42,945 nt of DNA, taken from NCBI RefSeq assembly GCF_017877135.1, contig NZ_JAGIPH010000015.1, positions 1-42,945 of the forward strand. Reading direction: 5' to 3'. The notes beneath the pieces were generated by a model that searched no databases, was not told the DNA's origin, and saw only the letters and a list, made by a program, of their open reading frames with translations. Both the position numbers and the translations under genes were made by a program. Origin of the DNA: Neorhizobium galegae. Lineage in GTDB: Bacteria; Pseudomonadota; Alphaproteobacteria; Rhizobiales; Rhizobiaceae. Positions 1 to 7,666 of the stretch are shown piece by piece. The stretch's first letter is position 1; each line of letters opens with the position of its first letter.

Positions 1-72
1 AACTCCAGCCTCCGCTGGCCCAATGTCTGGGAGCAGTTCAAAACCGCCGAGGCTCTAATCGCTGCTGGATGA
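1..72 (+). CDS. C-terminal end of an unidentified gene entering from the left edge
   Basis: Reading from base 1, the plus strand gives 23 codons without a stop (beginning NSSLRWPNVWEQFKTAEAL) and then a TGA at 70-72. The composition (Trp, Phe, Glu, Ala-Leu) looks like a real protein C-terminus, but I do not recognise the family and the upstream part lies outside the window. It could equally be chance readthrough. It runs convergently toward the remnant at 77-319. Confidence 0.3.
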   Translation, partial: NSSLRWPNVWEQFKTAEALIAAG

Positions 73-76
73 AAGT

Positions 77-319
77 TCAGTGGCAGGTCAATAGCCATTG
101 TTCGCTCAGGGGCCGAACTGTAACATCGGCATCAGATACTTGATCTCTGCCCTCTTGACCAGCTTTGGTGATGGCAAGGATCGTCGTCAGCATCCCATCC
201 CGTGCTGAAAAGATCGAGTCCGCCTTGCCTTCGATAACATCGAGAAATTGATGAGGCTGACTTTGACAGGCGCGGCTGCCATCGAGCGTTATGTGCTGGC
301 GCAGCAGCGGCGTGAGCAA
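77..319 (-). pseudogene. Possible C-terminal remnant of a Gfo/Idh/MocA-type oxidoreductase
   Basis: The minus frame contains FLDVIEGKADSIFSARDGM followed by a helix-like tail ending near ILAITKAGQEGRD. This pattern (a D/E-F-hydrophobic-x-AIEGK segment, then a GRDG-like turn and an AI-x-xSAREGR-like helix) resembles the last helices of Gfo/Idh/MocA dehydrogenases. No Rossmann N-terminus is present upstream, because the aroE-family gene stops at 374, only 55 bases away. If the resemblance is real, this is a truncated relic; it may also be a chance open frame. The remaining bases to 373 show nothing further. Confidence 0.3.
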
Positions 320-373
320 CGGCTGTCTTCATACCTTCAGTACCACAGTCGTTTCTTATGCGCCTCGGAAGTC

Positions 374-1201
374 TTAAACCTGCGCAATCTCGCGCAGGTG
401 CTCGGCGGTCGTTGTCGGGAAATCGAAAAACTCAAGATAGGCAGGGATCTGTTCGAACAGCATGTCGAGCCCCAACTGGAATTGGCATCCACGCCCTCGA
501 ACCGCCGCGAGAAAGGGCGTGATTTCCTGCTTCAGGACCACTTCCCCGACGAAAGCCGCAGGTGATATGCGCTGCACATCGAAGGGAAGCGGATCATGAT
601 CCTGCATGCCAAGCGGTGTCGCATTGACGACAATGTCGTAGCCATCAGGGTCGGTTGCGCCGGTGACAACCGTAAGTTCCGGGTAATAATGGCGCAGACG
701 TTGCGCGAGTTCGTTCATCATCGGCGGATGCGCGTCGTTGAAAGCGAGTTCCGCGATACCTGCCTGCGCCAATGAGGCGGCGATGGCGGATCCCACGCCA
801 CCGGCGCCGGCCATGATGGCGCGTTTGCCCTGGATCTCCCTGCCGCGGCGAAGAACGCCGCGGACGAACCCCTCTCCGTCAAACATGTCGCCGATCAGCC
901 GACCGTCAGATCCGAGGCGAACGGCATTGCAGGCGCCGGCCACGGAGACGCGTTTGGAGACTTCGTCCAGCAGTTCGACCGTCGCGATCTTATGCGGCAT
1001 GGTGATCAGCGCGCCGTGGATGTTGGACAGCTTGAACACCAGTTTCAGGAAGGCGAGATAGTCCTCGGCACGGCAGCCCATCGGCACGACAGCCGCATTG
1101 ATGCCGGCTTCCTCGAAATAGGGATTGTAGATCAGCGGCGCCTTGAACGTATGGGTCGGGTAGCCGAGATGGGCAATGAGCTTTGTGTTGCCGTTAATCA
1201 T
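374..1201 (-). CDS. Shikimate/quinate dehydrogenase family protein (AroE-like)
   Basis: NAD(P)-dependent dehydrogenase of the shikimate dehydrogenase family, which interconverts shikimate or quinate with its 3-dehydro form. Numbering from an upstream GTG at 1210, the catalytic Lys is at about 74 (TMPHK), the conserved Asn at about 95 (GACNAVR) and the Asp at about 111 (FDGEGF). A Rossmann glycine motif, GAGGVGSAIA, lies at about 135-144. The N-terminal substrate motif is unusual: the SxS of classical AroE (HSxSP) is replaced by PTHTFKAP, so substrate preference may differ. I prefer the ATG at 1201, with GGAAGG eight bases upstream; the GTG at 1210 is the alternative. It is the last gene of the importer operon and sits beside dehydroquinase and dehydroshikimate dehydratase genes, which points to catabolism of quinate or shikimate. 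Biosynthetic AroE is less likely in this setting. Confidence 0.85.
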   Translation of the reverse strand: MINGNTKLIAHLGYPTHTFKAPLIYNPYFEEAGINAAVVPMGCRAEDYLAFLKLVFKLSNIHGALITMPHKIATVELLDEVSKRVSVAGACNAVRLGSDGRLIGDMFDGEGFVRGVLRRGREIQGKRAIMAGAGGVGSAIAASLAQAGIAELAFNDAHPPMMNELAQRLRHYYPELTVVTGATDPDGYDIVVNATPLGMQDHDPLPFDVQRISPAAFVGEVVLKQEITPFLAAVRGRGCQFQLGLDMLFEQIPAYLEFFDFPTTTAEHLREIAQV

Positions 1202-1250
1202 CGGCTTCACCTTCCGTAGGAGGGGATTTTACAGCTGCGGTGCGGCGCGA

Positions 1251-2018
1251 TTAGTGCCCGAGGATTTCTCCCAAGAACTTGCGTGTTCGTTCATGCTTGG
1301 GGTTTGAGAAGAATTCGGCGGGCGGCGCTTCCTCGACGATGGCCCCGGTTGCCATGAAGATGACGCGATCGGCGACCTGTCGGGCAAAACCCATCTCGTG
1401 CGTCACGCAGATCATCGTCATGCCCTCCTCGGCAAGCCCGATCATCGTATCCAGCACCTCCTTCACCATTTCCGGATCGAGCGCGGAGGTCGGCTCGTCA
1501 AACAGCATGACCTGCGGTCGCATGCACAGCGCACGGGCGATGGCGACGCGCTGCTGCTGGCCGCCTGAAAGCTGGGCTGGATATTTGTCCGCCTGTTCGG
1601 CAATCTTCACGCGCTCCAGCAGTTGTCGCGCACGCGCCTCGGCTTCTTCTTTCCCGAGCCTCAACGCGCGCAGCGGCGCAAGCATGCAGTTCTCCAGCAC
1701 GGTCAGGTGCGGGAAAAGATTGAACTGCTGGAACACCATGCCAACCTCGCGGCGCACCGCATCGATGGTTTTCGCCTGGTGCCCCAGCACGATGCCGCCG
1801 ACGCGGATCACGCCTTTCTGGTAGGACTCGAGGTGATTGATGCAGCGGATCAGCGTGGATTTGCCGCTGCCGGAGGGGCCGCACAGAACAATCTTCTCGC
1901 CTTTTTCGACCGAGATGTTGATGTTCCGCAAAGCCTGGAAGGCGCCATACCATTTCTCCACGCCGCTCATGCTGATCATCGGGTGCGTGCTGTCCACAGT
2001 GGTCGAGATGTCGTTCAT
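1251..2018 (-). CDS. Polar amino acid-type ABC transporter ATPase (GlnQ/HisP-like)
   Basis: Cytoplasmic nucleotide-binding subunit of a PAAT-family ABC importer, 255 residues, which is normal for the family. It has Walker A GPSGSGKS, a Q-loop in VFQQFNLFPH, the signature LSGGQQQR, Walker B VMLFDEPTSALDPE and the H-loop in CVTHEMGFA. It is closely followed by the aroE-family gene and preceded by two permease genes in the same direction. Family knowledge would predict amino acid import, but the operon carries aroQ and aroE relatives and faces a dehydroshikimate dehydratase, so a quinate- or shikimate-like carboxylate is the likelier cargo (inference). Confidence 0.93.
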   Translation of the reverse strand: MNDISTTVDSTHPMISMSGVEKWYGAFQALRNINISVEKGEKIVLCGPSGSGKSTLIRCINHLESYQKGVIRVGGIVLGHQAKTIDAVRREVGMVFQQFNLFPHLTVLENCMLAPLRALRLGKEEAEARARQLLERVKIAEQADKYPAQLSGGQQQRVAIARALCMRPQVMLFDEPTSALDPEMVKEVLDTMIGLAEEGMTMICVTHEMGFARQVADRVIFMATGAIVEEAPPAEFFSNPKHERTRKFLGEILGH

Positions 2019-2070
2019 GAAAAGAACTCCGTATGGCTCAGCAAGAAGAAGAGGTTGGAAAACATGGGCC

Positions 2071-2712
2071 CTACCGCGCAGATGCCGCGAACTTGCGTTC
2101 GAGATATGCGCCGTAGATCGTCAGCGGGCAGCACATGATGAAGTAGAGCATGCCGACGATGCCGAAGACGGTCAGAGGCTGGAAGATCTGGTTGGAGATA
2201 ATGTTGCCCGCCCGGGTGAGCTCCGTGAAGCCGACGATCGACGCGAGCGAGGTGCCCTTGATTAACTGCACGAGGAAGCCAATCGTGGCAGGAAGTGAGA
2301 TGCGCAGTGCCTGTGGCAGGATGACGTCCTTCATCCGCGACGCGTAGCTGAGTGCGAGCGCCTTGGACGCTTCGGTCTGTCCGCGCGGGACAGCCTCGAT
2401 GCCGCCACGCCAGATTTCGCCCAGATAGGCGCTGGCGTGAAGAGTAAGGCCGACGGCAACAGCCGCCCAGGCGTCCATCTTGATGCCGATCAGGGCGAGG
2501 CCATAATAGACCACGAACAACTGCATCAGCAGCGGCGTTCCCTGGAAGAGAGCTATATAGCCGGCCGTAGCGCGCTCGACGGGGCGTATGCCCGATGTGC
2601 GCAGCAGCGCAATGGCAAGTCCCGCCAGGCAGCCGCTGACGAAGCCGATTGCCGAAAGCGCAACCGTCCACTTCAAGCCGAGGAGAAGGAAGAGAAATTC
2701 ATCGCGTCCCAT
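2071..2712 (-). CDS. PAAT-family ABC transporter permease (HisM/GlnP-like)
   Basis: Inner-membrane permease of about 213 residues with several hydrophobic segments. It carries the cytoplasmic coupling (EAA) region ASKALALSYASRMKDVILPQALRISLP, of which the EA-x(3)-G/A and ILPQALR parts are visible. The GTG at 2718 is open, but the ATG at 2712 is preceded by GAGGGAG at ideal distance, so I chose it. It begins 10 bases after the stop of the next permease at 2723. With the partner at 2723-3391 it should form the heterodimeric channel of this importer. Confidence 0.9.
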   Translation of the reverse strand: MGRDEFLFLLLGLKWTVALSAIGFVSGCLAGLAIALLRTSGIRPVERATAGYIALFQGTPLLMQLFVVYYGLALIGIKMDAWAAVAVGLTLHASAYLGEIWRGGIEAVPRGQTEASKALALSYASRMKDVILPQALRISLPATIGFLVQLIKGTSLASIVGFTELTRAGNIISNQIFQPLTVFGIVGMLYFIMCCPLTIYGAYLERKFAASAR

Positions 2713-2722
2713 GCTCACTCCC

Positions 2723-3391
2723 TCATTTGACCGGATAGGCGAAATACCGGGCGGAGAACAACGCGAAGAGGCGCATCATCAGCCAGGAGATAACCAGGTA
2801 GAAGATCGTAACGGTGAAGTAGACTTCGAAGCTTCGAAAGCTGTCGGACTCGATCCGCTGGGATACCGAGGTCAGTTCGTAAGCGGAGATGGCTGAGGCA
2901 ATGCTGGTCGTCAGCGTCAGCAGGACGAACTGGCTGGTGAGCGAGGGGAAGATTGCCTTCAGCGCCGGCTTCAGGATGATAAGACGGAAGACTTGGCCCT
3001 TATGAAGACCAAGCGCCAGCCCTGCCTCCATCTGCCCCTTCGGGATGGACTGGACGCCGCCGCGGATGATTTCAATGGCGTAGGCGCCACCATTAATACC
3101 GAGCGCTATGATCGCGGTCGGTGTCGGGTCCAGCCGGATACCGGTCAGCGGCAGGGCGAAATAGATGAAGAAGATCTGCACGAGGAAGGGCGTGTTGCGG
3201 ATCAGTTCCACGAAACTGATGATCAGCCACCGCAAGGGCGCGATCTTCGATTGCCGCAGAACGACACCGCCGATGCCGATGACCGTTGCGAGCAGCATGC
3301 CGCAGATCGCCAGCGCGAAGGTGCCGAGGCAGGCAGTCAAAAGACTCGGCAGGCCCTCGACAACCGGCGTGAAATCCAGCGTATAGTTCAT
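2723..3391 (-). CDS. PAAT-family ABC transporter permease
   Basis: Second integral membrane subunit, about 222 residues, starting MNYTLDFTPVVEGLPSL, with five or so hydrophobic stretches. The coupling loop reads QMEAGLALGLHKGQVFRLIILKPALKAIFP, the usual EAA form of amino acid-type permeases. The start overlaps the aroQ stop by ATGA, so the two genes are probably translationally coupled. A longer frame upstream (to 3421) overlaps aroQ and lacks a better start. The coupling ties the transporter to the dehydroquinase and supports a shared substrate pathway. Confidence 0.9.
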   Translation of the reverse strand: MNYTLDFTPVVEGLPSLLTACLGTFALAICGMLLATVIGIGGVVLRQSKIAPLRWLIISFVELIRNTPFLVQIFFIYFALPLTGIRLDPTPTAIIALGINGGAYAIEIIRGGVQSIPKGQMEAGLALGLHKGQVFRLIILKPALKAIFPSLTSQFVLLTLTTSIASAISAYELTSVSQRIESDSFRSFEVYFTVTIFYLVISWLMMRLFALFSARYFAYPVK

Positions 3392-3861
3392 GACGCCTCC
3401 TGTCGCGGCGTGTTGCTGCAAGAGGTGGTCACCATGTCCGCCATGGCTTCTATGGCCAGTTCATAACCCTTCGCCCCAAAGCCGATCATGATGCCGGTTG
3501 CCACGCGGGAGATGAGGGAGTTGTGGTATATGCTTTCGCGGGCGTGGACGTTCGAGATATGCAGCTCGATCTTCGGCCGGTCAAACATCTTCAAGGCGTC
3601 CAGCAGCGCGACAGAGGTGAAGGTGTAGCCCGCGGGATTGATGATGATGCCGCAGGCTCGGCTGCGGGCTTGATGCACGGCTTCGATCAGTTCACCCTCG
3701 AAATTGGTCTGGCGAAAGTCGATCTCGAAGCCTAGTTGTGCCCCACGAGCAAGGCAGCTCCCATGGATGTCGGACAAGGTTGTGGTGCCATAGATCGCGG
3801 GCTCGCGCTCTCCCAAGAGATTGAGATTGGGGCCGTTCAGCACGAAGATCGTCTTGCTCAT
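3388..3861 (-). CDS. aroQ: Type II 3-dehydroquinate dehydratase
   Basis: Catalyses reversible dehydration of 3-dehydroquinate to 3-dehydroshikimate; 157 residues, the usual type II size, acting as a cytosolic dodecamer in known members. Visible motifs are the N-terminal LNGPNLNLLGEREPAIYG with Arg19 and catalytic Tyr24, NPAGYT (Asn75) and ELHISNVHARE with the catalytic His101. The ATG at 3861 opens 122 bases after the binding-protein stop. In this setting, between importer subunits and facing a dehydroshikimate dehydratase gene, it most likely acts as the catabolic (QuiB-like) step of quinate degradation rather than as the only biosynthetic enzyme. Confidence 0.94.
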   Translation of the reverse strand: MSKTIFVLNGPNLNLLGEREPAIYGTTTLSDIHGSCLARGAQLGFEIDFRQTNFEGELIEAVHQARSRACGIIINPAGYTFTSVALLDALKMFDRPKIELHISNVHARESIYHNSLISRVATGIMIGFGAKGYELAIEAMADMVTTSCSNTPRQEAS

Positions 3862-3983
3862 GGTGATGCTCCGAAGTCAGAAAGCGCACGTAACTCAGGA
3901 CAGCCGGCCACCTGTCTGCGCTGCCGACACCGCTTCACTCGGTGCCGGCTTGCAGAACTGCTGGCCGAAGGATGGCTGCTATG

Positions 3984-4814
3984 TCACTGTGCCGCGAACG
4001 GGATGCCTTCGAGACTTTGCGGGAATTCCGGCACCGGAACCTTCATCCACTTGTCGTAGATGGTCTTCAGTTCGCCGTTTGCCTTGATCTTGTCGATGAA
4101 GGTGTTCAGCGCGGCATTCAGTTCCTTTTCGCCGAGACGGGTGCAGGCACCGTTATAGAGCTTTTGGAACTCCAGCTTGTTCTCAAACTTGCCCGGTGCC
4201 GCTTTCTCGACACGGTCCAAGTAGAAGATGTTGCCACCAAGCGCCTCGGCTTGGCCGGAAATCAACGCCTGGACGCTGGCCGCGTCACCATCGTAGCGGC
4301 GGATAGTGGCCGATTGCGGTGCATTCTTCGTGACCTGCGTGTCCTGCGCCGCACCCTTGGCGACCGAGATGGTCATATTGGCCATGTCGTCATTGGTCTT
4401 GATCGACTTCGCCTTGGGGCCGATGAGAACAATGGCGTTTGCATTGTAGGGCTTGGAGAACTGGACGGCCTTTGCGCGGTCGGGCAGCATCGCCATGGTG
4501 GCGAACAGTACGTCCACGCGACCGGAGGTCAATGCCGGGATGCGGTTGTTCACTTCGAGCGGCACGAACTCGACGGTCACGCCCAGTTCCTTCGCAAACA
4601 GTGTCGCCATGTCGGCGTCAAATCCGTCCTGCTTGCCGGCACTTGTGACGAATCCCCACGGAGGGTTGTCGCCTTGGATGCCGACGATCAACTTGCCGCG
4701 GGCCTTGATCTCCTGCGGCGTGACGGCTGCGGCAGACCCGGCAAACGACGCTGCAGCCAAGAGAGCTGCTGCTCCCATCAAGGCACGACGACGCGTAAAA
4801 TCCATTCCGAACAT
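3984..4814 (-). CDS. PAAT-type ABC transporter periplasmic binding protein
   Basis: Family 3 solute-binding protein of about 276 residues. The ATG at 4814 follows a strong GGAGGAG ribosome site. The N-terminus MFGMDFTRRRALMGAAALL has a twin-arginine-like pattern (TRRRALMG) ahead of a hydrophobic stretch and an Ala-x-Ala cleavage region, so Tat or Sec export to the periplasm is expected. The mature part shows KLIVGIQGDNPPWGF, a DVLFATMAMLPDRAKAVQFSKPY segment with the carboxylate-binding Arg typical of the family, and a C-terminal cluster of Lys and Asp residues. A longer open frame to 4895 lacks a signal at its start. It is the first gene of the six-gene importer/aro operon. Ligand inferred from context: quinate, shikimate or dehydroshikimate. 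Confidence 0.9.
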   Translation of the reverse strand: MFGMDFTRRRALMGAAALLAAASFAGSAAAVTPQEIKARGKLIVGIQGDNPPWGFVTSAGKQDGFDADMATLFAKELGVTVEFVPLEVNNRIPALTSGRVDVLFATMAMLPDRAKAVQFSKPYNANAIVLIGPKAKSIKTNDDMANMTISVAKGAAQDTQVTKNAPQSATIRRYDGDAASVQALISGQAEALGGNIFYLDRVEKAAPGKFENKLEFQKLYNGACTRLGEKELNAALNTFIDKIKANGELKTIYDKWMKVPVPEFPQSLEGIPFAAQ

Positions 4815-5015
4815 GTTGCTCCTCCTAACGTGTTCAACCAGCACTCCCGTTGCTGTCGTCATAGAACTGCCACGGAGTGATGCTCCAATCAACATAGAAT
4901 TTTAAAAATCTATGGTATAAACGATTTCAGCATTGAATTTGACGCGCCGGCTTCGGATTCGCTATGCTCAGTTGGCCGCAGCCGGGCCGAGGCTGATGCT
5001 CAGGGAGGAGCGCGC
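4815..5015. promoter_or_regulatory. Divergent promoter region with a near-perfect 22-bp palindrome
   Basis: This 201-bp gap separates the importer/aro operon (minus) from the dehydroshikimate dehydratase gene (plus), so both promoters must lie here. At 4893-4914 two 11-bp half-sites, CATAGAATTTT and AAAAATCTATG, form an inverted repeat with 10 of 11 positions matching. The AT-rich TATGGTATAA follows at 4911-4920 and could be a -10 region. A Shine-Dalgarno GGGAGGAG sits just ahead of the ATG at 5016. The two GntR regulators downstream are the obvious candidate binders, but this is inference. Confidence 0.55.
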
Positions 5016-6908
5016 ATGAAAACGTCGATCGCAACCGTATCGATCAGCGGCGAACTGCCGGAAAAACTTGCCGCAATTGCCGCTGCAGGGTTCGACGGTG
5101 TCGAGATCTTCGAGAACGACTTTCTCGCCTTCGACGGCAGTCCAAGAGACGTAGGACGCATGGTCCGCGACCTCGGACTGGAGATCACCCTGTTTCAGCC
5201 GTTCCGCGATTTCGAGGGAATGCCAGCTTCCCATCGGCAGCGGACGTTCGATCGGGCAGAGCGCAAGTTTGATATCATGCAGGAACTCTGCACGGATCTT
5301 GTTCTGGTCTGCTCGAACGTATCACCGGTCTCCCTGGGAGGGATCGACCGTGCCGCCGCCGACTTCCATGAGCTTGGGGAACGGGCGGCGAAGCGCGGTT
5401 TGCGTGTTGGTTTCGAGGCGCTTGCCTGGGGTCGCCATATCAATGACCACCGCGACGCGTGGGAAATCGTCAGGCGAACCGATCATCAGAATGTCGGCTT
5501 GATCCTCGACAGCTTCCACAGCCTTTCCCGCAAGATAGACATCAACTCGATCCGGTCCATCCCGAAGGACAAGATCTTCATCGTCCAGCTGGCGGACGCG
5601 CCTCTGATCGACATGGACCTGCTTTACTGGTCGCGTCATTTCCGAAATATGCCGGGTGAAGGAGACCTTCCCGTCACGGCCTTCACGGCTGCCATCGCCC
5701 AGACCGGCTATGACGGCTATTTCTCTTTGGAAATTTTCAACGACCAGTTCCGCGGCGGCTCCACCCGGTCCATTGCGGCAGACGGTCATCGTTCTCTTAT
5801 TTATCTGGGCGACCAGGTAAGGCGCGTACCGGGCGCCGAGGTTTTGACTGTCCCCGCTATGCCGGATCGTACCCGCGTTGAGGGGGTTGCCTTTGTCGAG
5901 TTTTCTGCCGATCAGGAAGATGCGCGAAGTCTCGTTGCAATTCTCAAGACGCTGGGGTTCAGGAAAACAAAGATCCACCGAACGAAAAGGGTCGAACTTT
6001 TCGAACAGGGCGATATCCGTCTTCTGGTCAACACGGAGGAAACCGGCTTCGCCAACACTGCCTTTGCGGTACACGGCACTTCTGCCTATGCGGTGGCACT
6101 TTCTGTAGACGATGCCGAGAAGGCGTTGGCGCGGGCCGTTGCGCTGGGTGCAGAGCCCTTTGGTCAACCGGTTGCCGAAGGAGAGGTCGAGATACCGGCA
6201 ATCCGTGGTGTCGGCGGCGGCCTTATCTATCTGATTGATAATCAGAGCGATCTGGGGCGGTTTTCGGAAATTGATTTTGTAGCGTCCGATGAGGCGGGCC
6301 ATGAGGTCGTCCCTGCGCATCTGCAGCGGGTCGATCATATCGCCCAGACGGTTGCCTATGATGAAATGCTGACATGGCTCCTCTTCTACACCTCGATCTT
6401 CGAGGCCAACAAAACGCCTATGGTCGATATCATCGATCCTTCGGGTGTGGTGCGTAGCCAGGTTGTCGAAAATCACAGCGGCGCCTTGCGCATAACGCTA
6501 AACGGCGCAGAGAACCGACGTACGCTGGCAGGGCATTTCATTGCAGAGACGTTTGGCTCCGGCGTGCAACATCTTGCGTTCGAAACGCCTGATATTTTTG
6601 CGACGGCAGCGGCACTGCGCGAAAACGGCTTCCGTGCACTTCCGATTTCGGCAAACTATTATGGCGATGTCGAAGCCCGTTTCGGGCTCGACCCGGAACT
6701 CAGTGAGCGTCTGAAGGCTGAAAACATTCTTTACGACAGAGATGACGGCGGGGAATATTTCCAGCTTTATAGCGGAACCTTCGGGGAGGGTTTCTTCTTC
6801 GAAATTGTCCAGCGAAGCGGCTATCGCGGTTATGGAGCGCCGAATGCCATATTCCGGATCGCTGCCCTCAAGAAGCAGATGCGGCCTGAAGGTATGCCAA
6901 CTGCATAG
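5016..6908 (+). CDS. quiC: 3-dehydroshikimate dehydratase fused to HPPD-like domain (QuiC-type)
   Basis: Converts 3-dehydroshikimate to protocatechuate, the committed catabolic step for quinate and shikimate. The 630-residue protein is a two-domain fusion. The first is an AP-endonuclease-2-type TIM barrel (about 1-280), in which I count the metal ligands Glu134 (FEAL), Asp165 (ILDSFH), Gln191 (IVQLAD) and Glu239 (SLEIF). These numbers equal those I recall for the Pseudomonas putida QuiC1 active site. The second (about 290-625) is a vicinal-oxygen-chelate region like 4-hydroxyphenylpyruvate dioxygenase, with VDHIAQ, GVQHLAF and FFEIVQR supplying a His-His-Glu set. The start is fixed by GGGAGGAG before the ATG. 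It diverges from the importer/aro operon. A 4-hydroxyphenylpyruvate dioxygenase role is unlikely given the full barrel. Confidence 0.92.
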   Translation: MKTSIATVSISGELPEKLAAIAAAGFDGVEIFENDFLAFDGSPRDVGRMVRDLGLEITLFQPFRDFEGMPASHRQRTFDRAERKFDIMQELCTDLVLVCSNVSPVSLGGIDRAAADFHELGERAAKRGLRVGFEALAWGRHINDHRDAWEIVRRTDHQNVGLILDSFHSLSRKIDINSIRSIPKDKIFIVQLADAPLIDMDLLYWSRHFRNMPGEGDLPVTAFTAAIAQTGYDGYFSLEIFNDQFRGGSTRSIAADGHRSLIYLGDQVRRVPGAEVLTVPAMPDRTRVEGVAFVEFSADQEDARSLVAILKTLGFRKTKIHRTKRVELFEQGDIRLLVNTEETGFANTAFAVHGTSAYAVALSVDDAEKALARAVALGAEPFGQPVAEGEVEIPAIRGVGGGLIYLIDNQSDLGRFSEIDFVASDEAGHEVVPAHLQRVDHIAQTVAYDEMLTWLLFYTSIFEANKTPMVDIIDPSGVVRSQVVENHSGALRITLNGAENRRTLAGHFIAETFGSGVQHLAFETPDIFATAAALRENGFRALPISANYYGDVEARFGLDPELSERLKAENILYDRDDGGEYFQLYSGTFGEGFFFEIVQRSGYRGYGAPNAIFRIAALKKQMRPEGMPTA

Positions 6909-6994
6909 GTTGCTCCTTGCCTATATACACTTGGTGTTGAAGTCCGCCCTATTCCTGTTACATAGGACGATCCTCAAAATATCAGAGATCTCCG

Positions 6995-7666
6995 GTGTTT
7001 TCCAAAATTACGACAGAATCGGTTGCAGAAGTCAGCTACAGGCGCATTCGTGCTGACATTATCTTTGGCCGGCTGGCGCCGGCGCAGAAACTGAAGCTGG
7101 ATAGTCTGAAGGAAATATACGAAACAAGTGTCAGCACGCTGCGCGAGATCCTGAACCGATTATCCTCGGAGGGCCTCGTGGTCGCAGAGGGTCAAAGGGG
7201 CTTCGAAGTCGCTCCGACCTCCGAGTCGGATCTGCGGGAAATCGCAGCCCTTCGTCTACTTCTCGAAACGCATGCCCTGGAGCAATCCTTTGCACATGGC
7301 GGGGTCGACTGGGAGGCGCGTGTTGTCTCTGCGCATTACAAGCTCTCCAGGATGGAGAAGATCATGGCGACTGGCGATACCAGCCAGGCCGAAAGCTGGA
7401 AGCGTTACGACTGGGAGTTTCATCAGGCTCTGATCTCTGGCTGCGGTTCGAAGCTCCTGATGGATACGCATTCGGGAGTTTTCGATAAATATCTGCGCTA
7501 TCAGATGGTTGCGCTTTCCTATCGTGGTGACATCGCAGCCAAGGAACACCAACAGCTACTGGATGCAGCCTTGAAGCGCGATGAAAAAACCGCAAAAGCG
7601 ATTTTGATCGAGCATATCCAGGGTGGGGTTGAGCACGCGCTGATGCGTAATCGGCTGGAGAGATAG
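6995..7666 (+). CDS. GntR family regulator with FCD domain (first of tandem pair)
   Basis: DNA-binding repressor or activator of the FadR/VanR class, 223 residues, read from a GTG (MFSKITTESVAEV). The winged helix spans about 12-75 with the recognition part SVSTLREILNRLSSEGLVVAEGQRGF. The C-terminal all-helical FCD ligand domain (about 90-215) contains DWEFHQALISGCGS, which has the metal-binding Asp and His of that fold, and a late His (EHIQGGVEH). Its stop codon abuts the ATG of a second GntR gene of the same size and layout, so the two are co-transcribed. Position behind the dehydroshikimate dehydratase gene suggests it senses an intermediate of that pathway. Confidence 0.88.
   Translation: MFSKITTESVAEVSYRRIRADIIFGRLAPAQKLKLDSLKEIYETSVSTLREILNRLSSEGLVVAEGQRGFEVAPTSESDLREIAALRLLLETHALEQSFAHGGVDWEARVVSAHYKLSRMEKIMATGDTSQAESWKRYDWEFHQALISGCGSKLLMDTHSGVFDKYLRYQMVALSYRGDIAAKEHQQLLDAALKRDEKTAKAILIEHIQGGVEHALMRNRLER

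Noticed and set aside
5322..6476. A 384-codon minus-strand open frame inside quiC
   Set aside because: Antisense to a protein with all expected active-site residues; no motif of its own.
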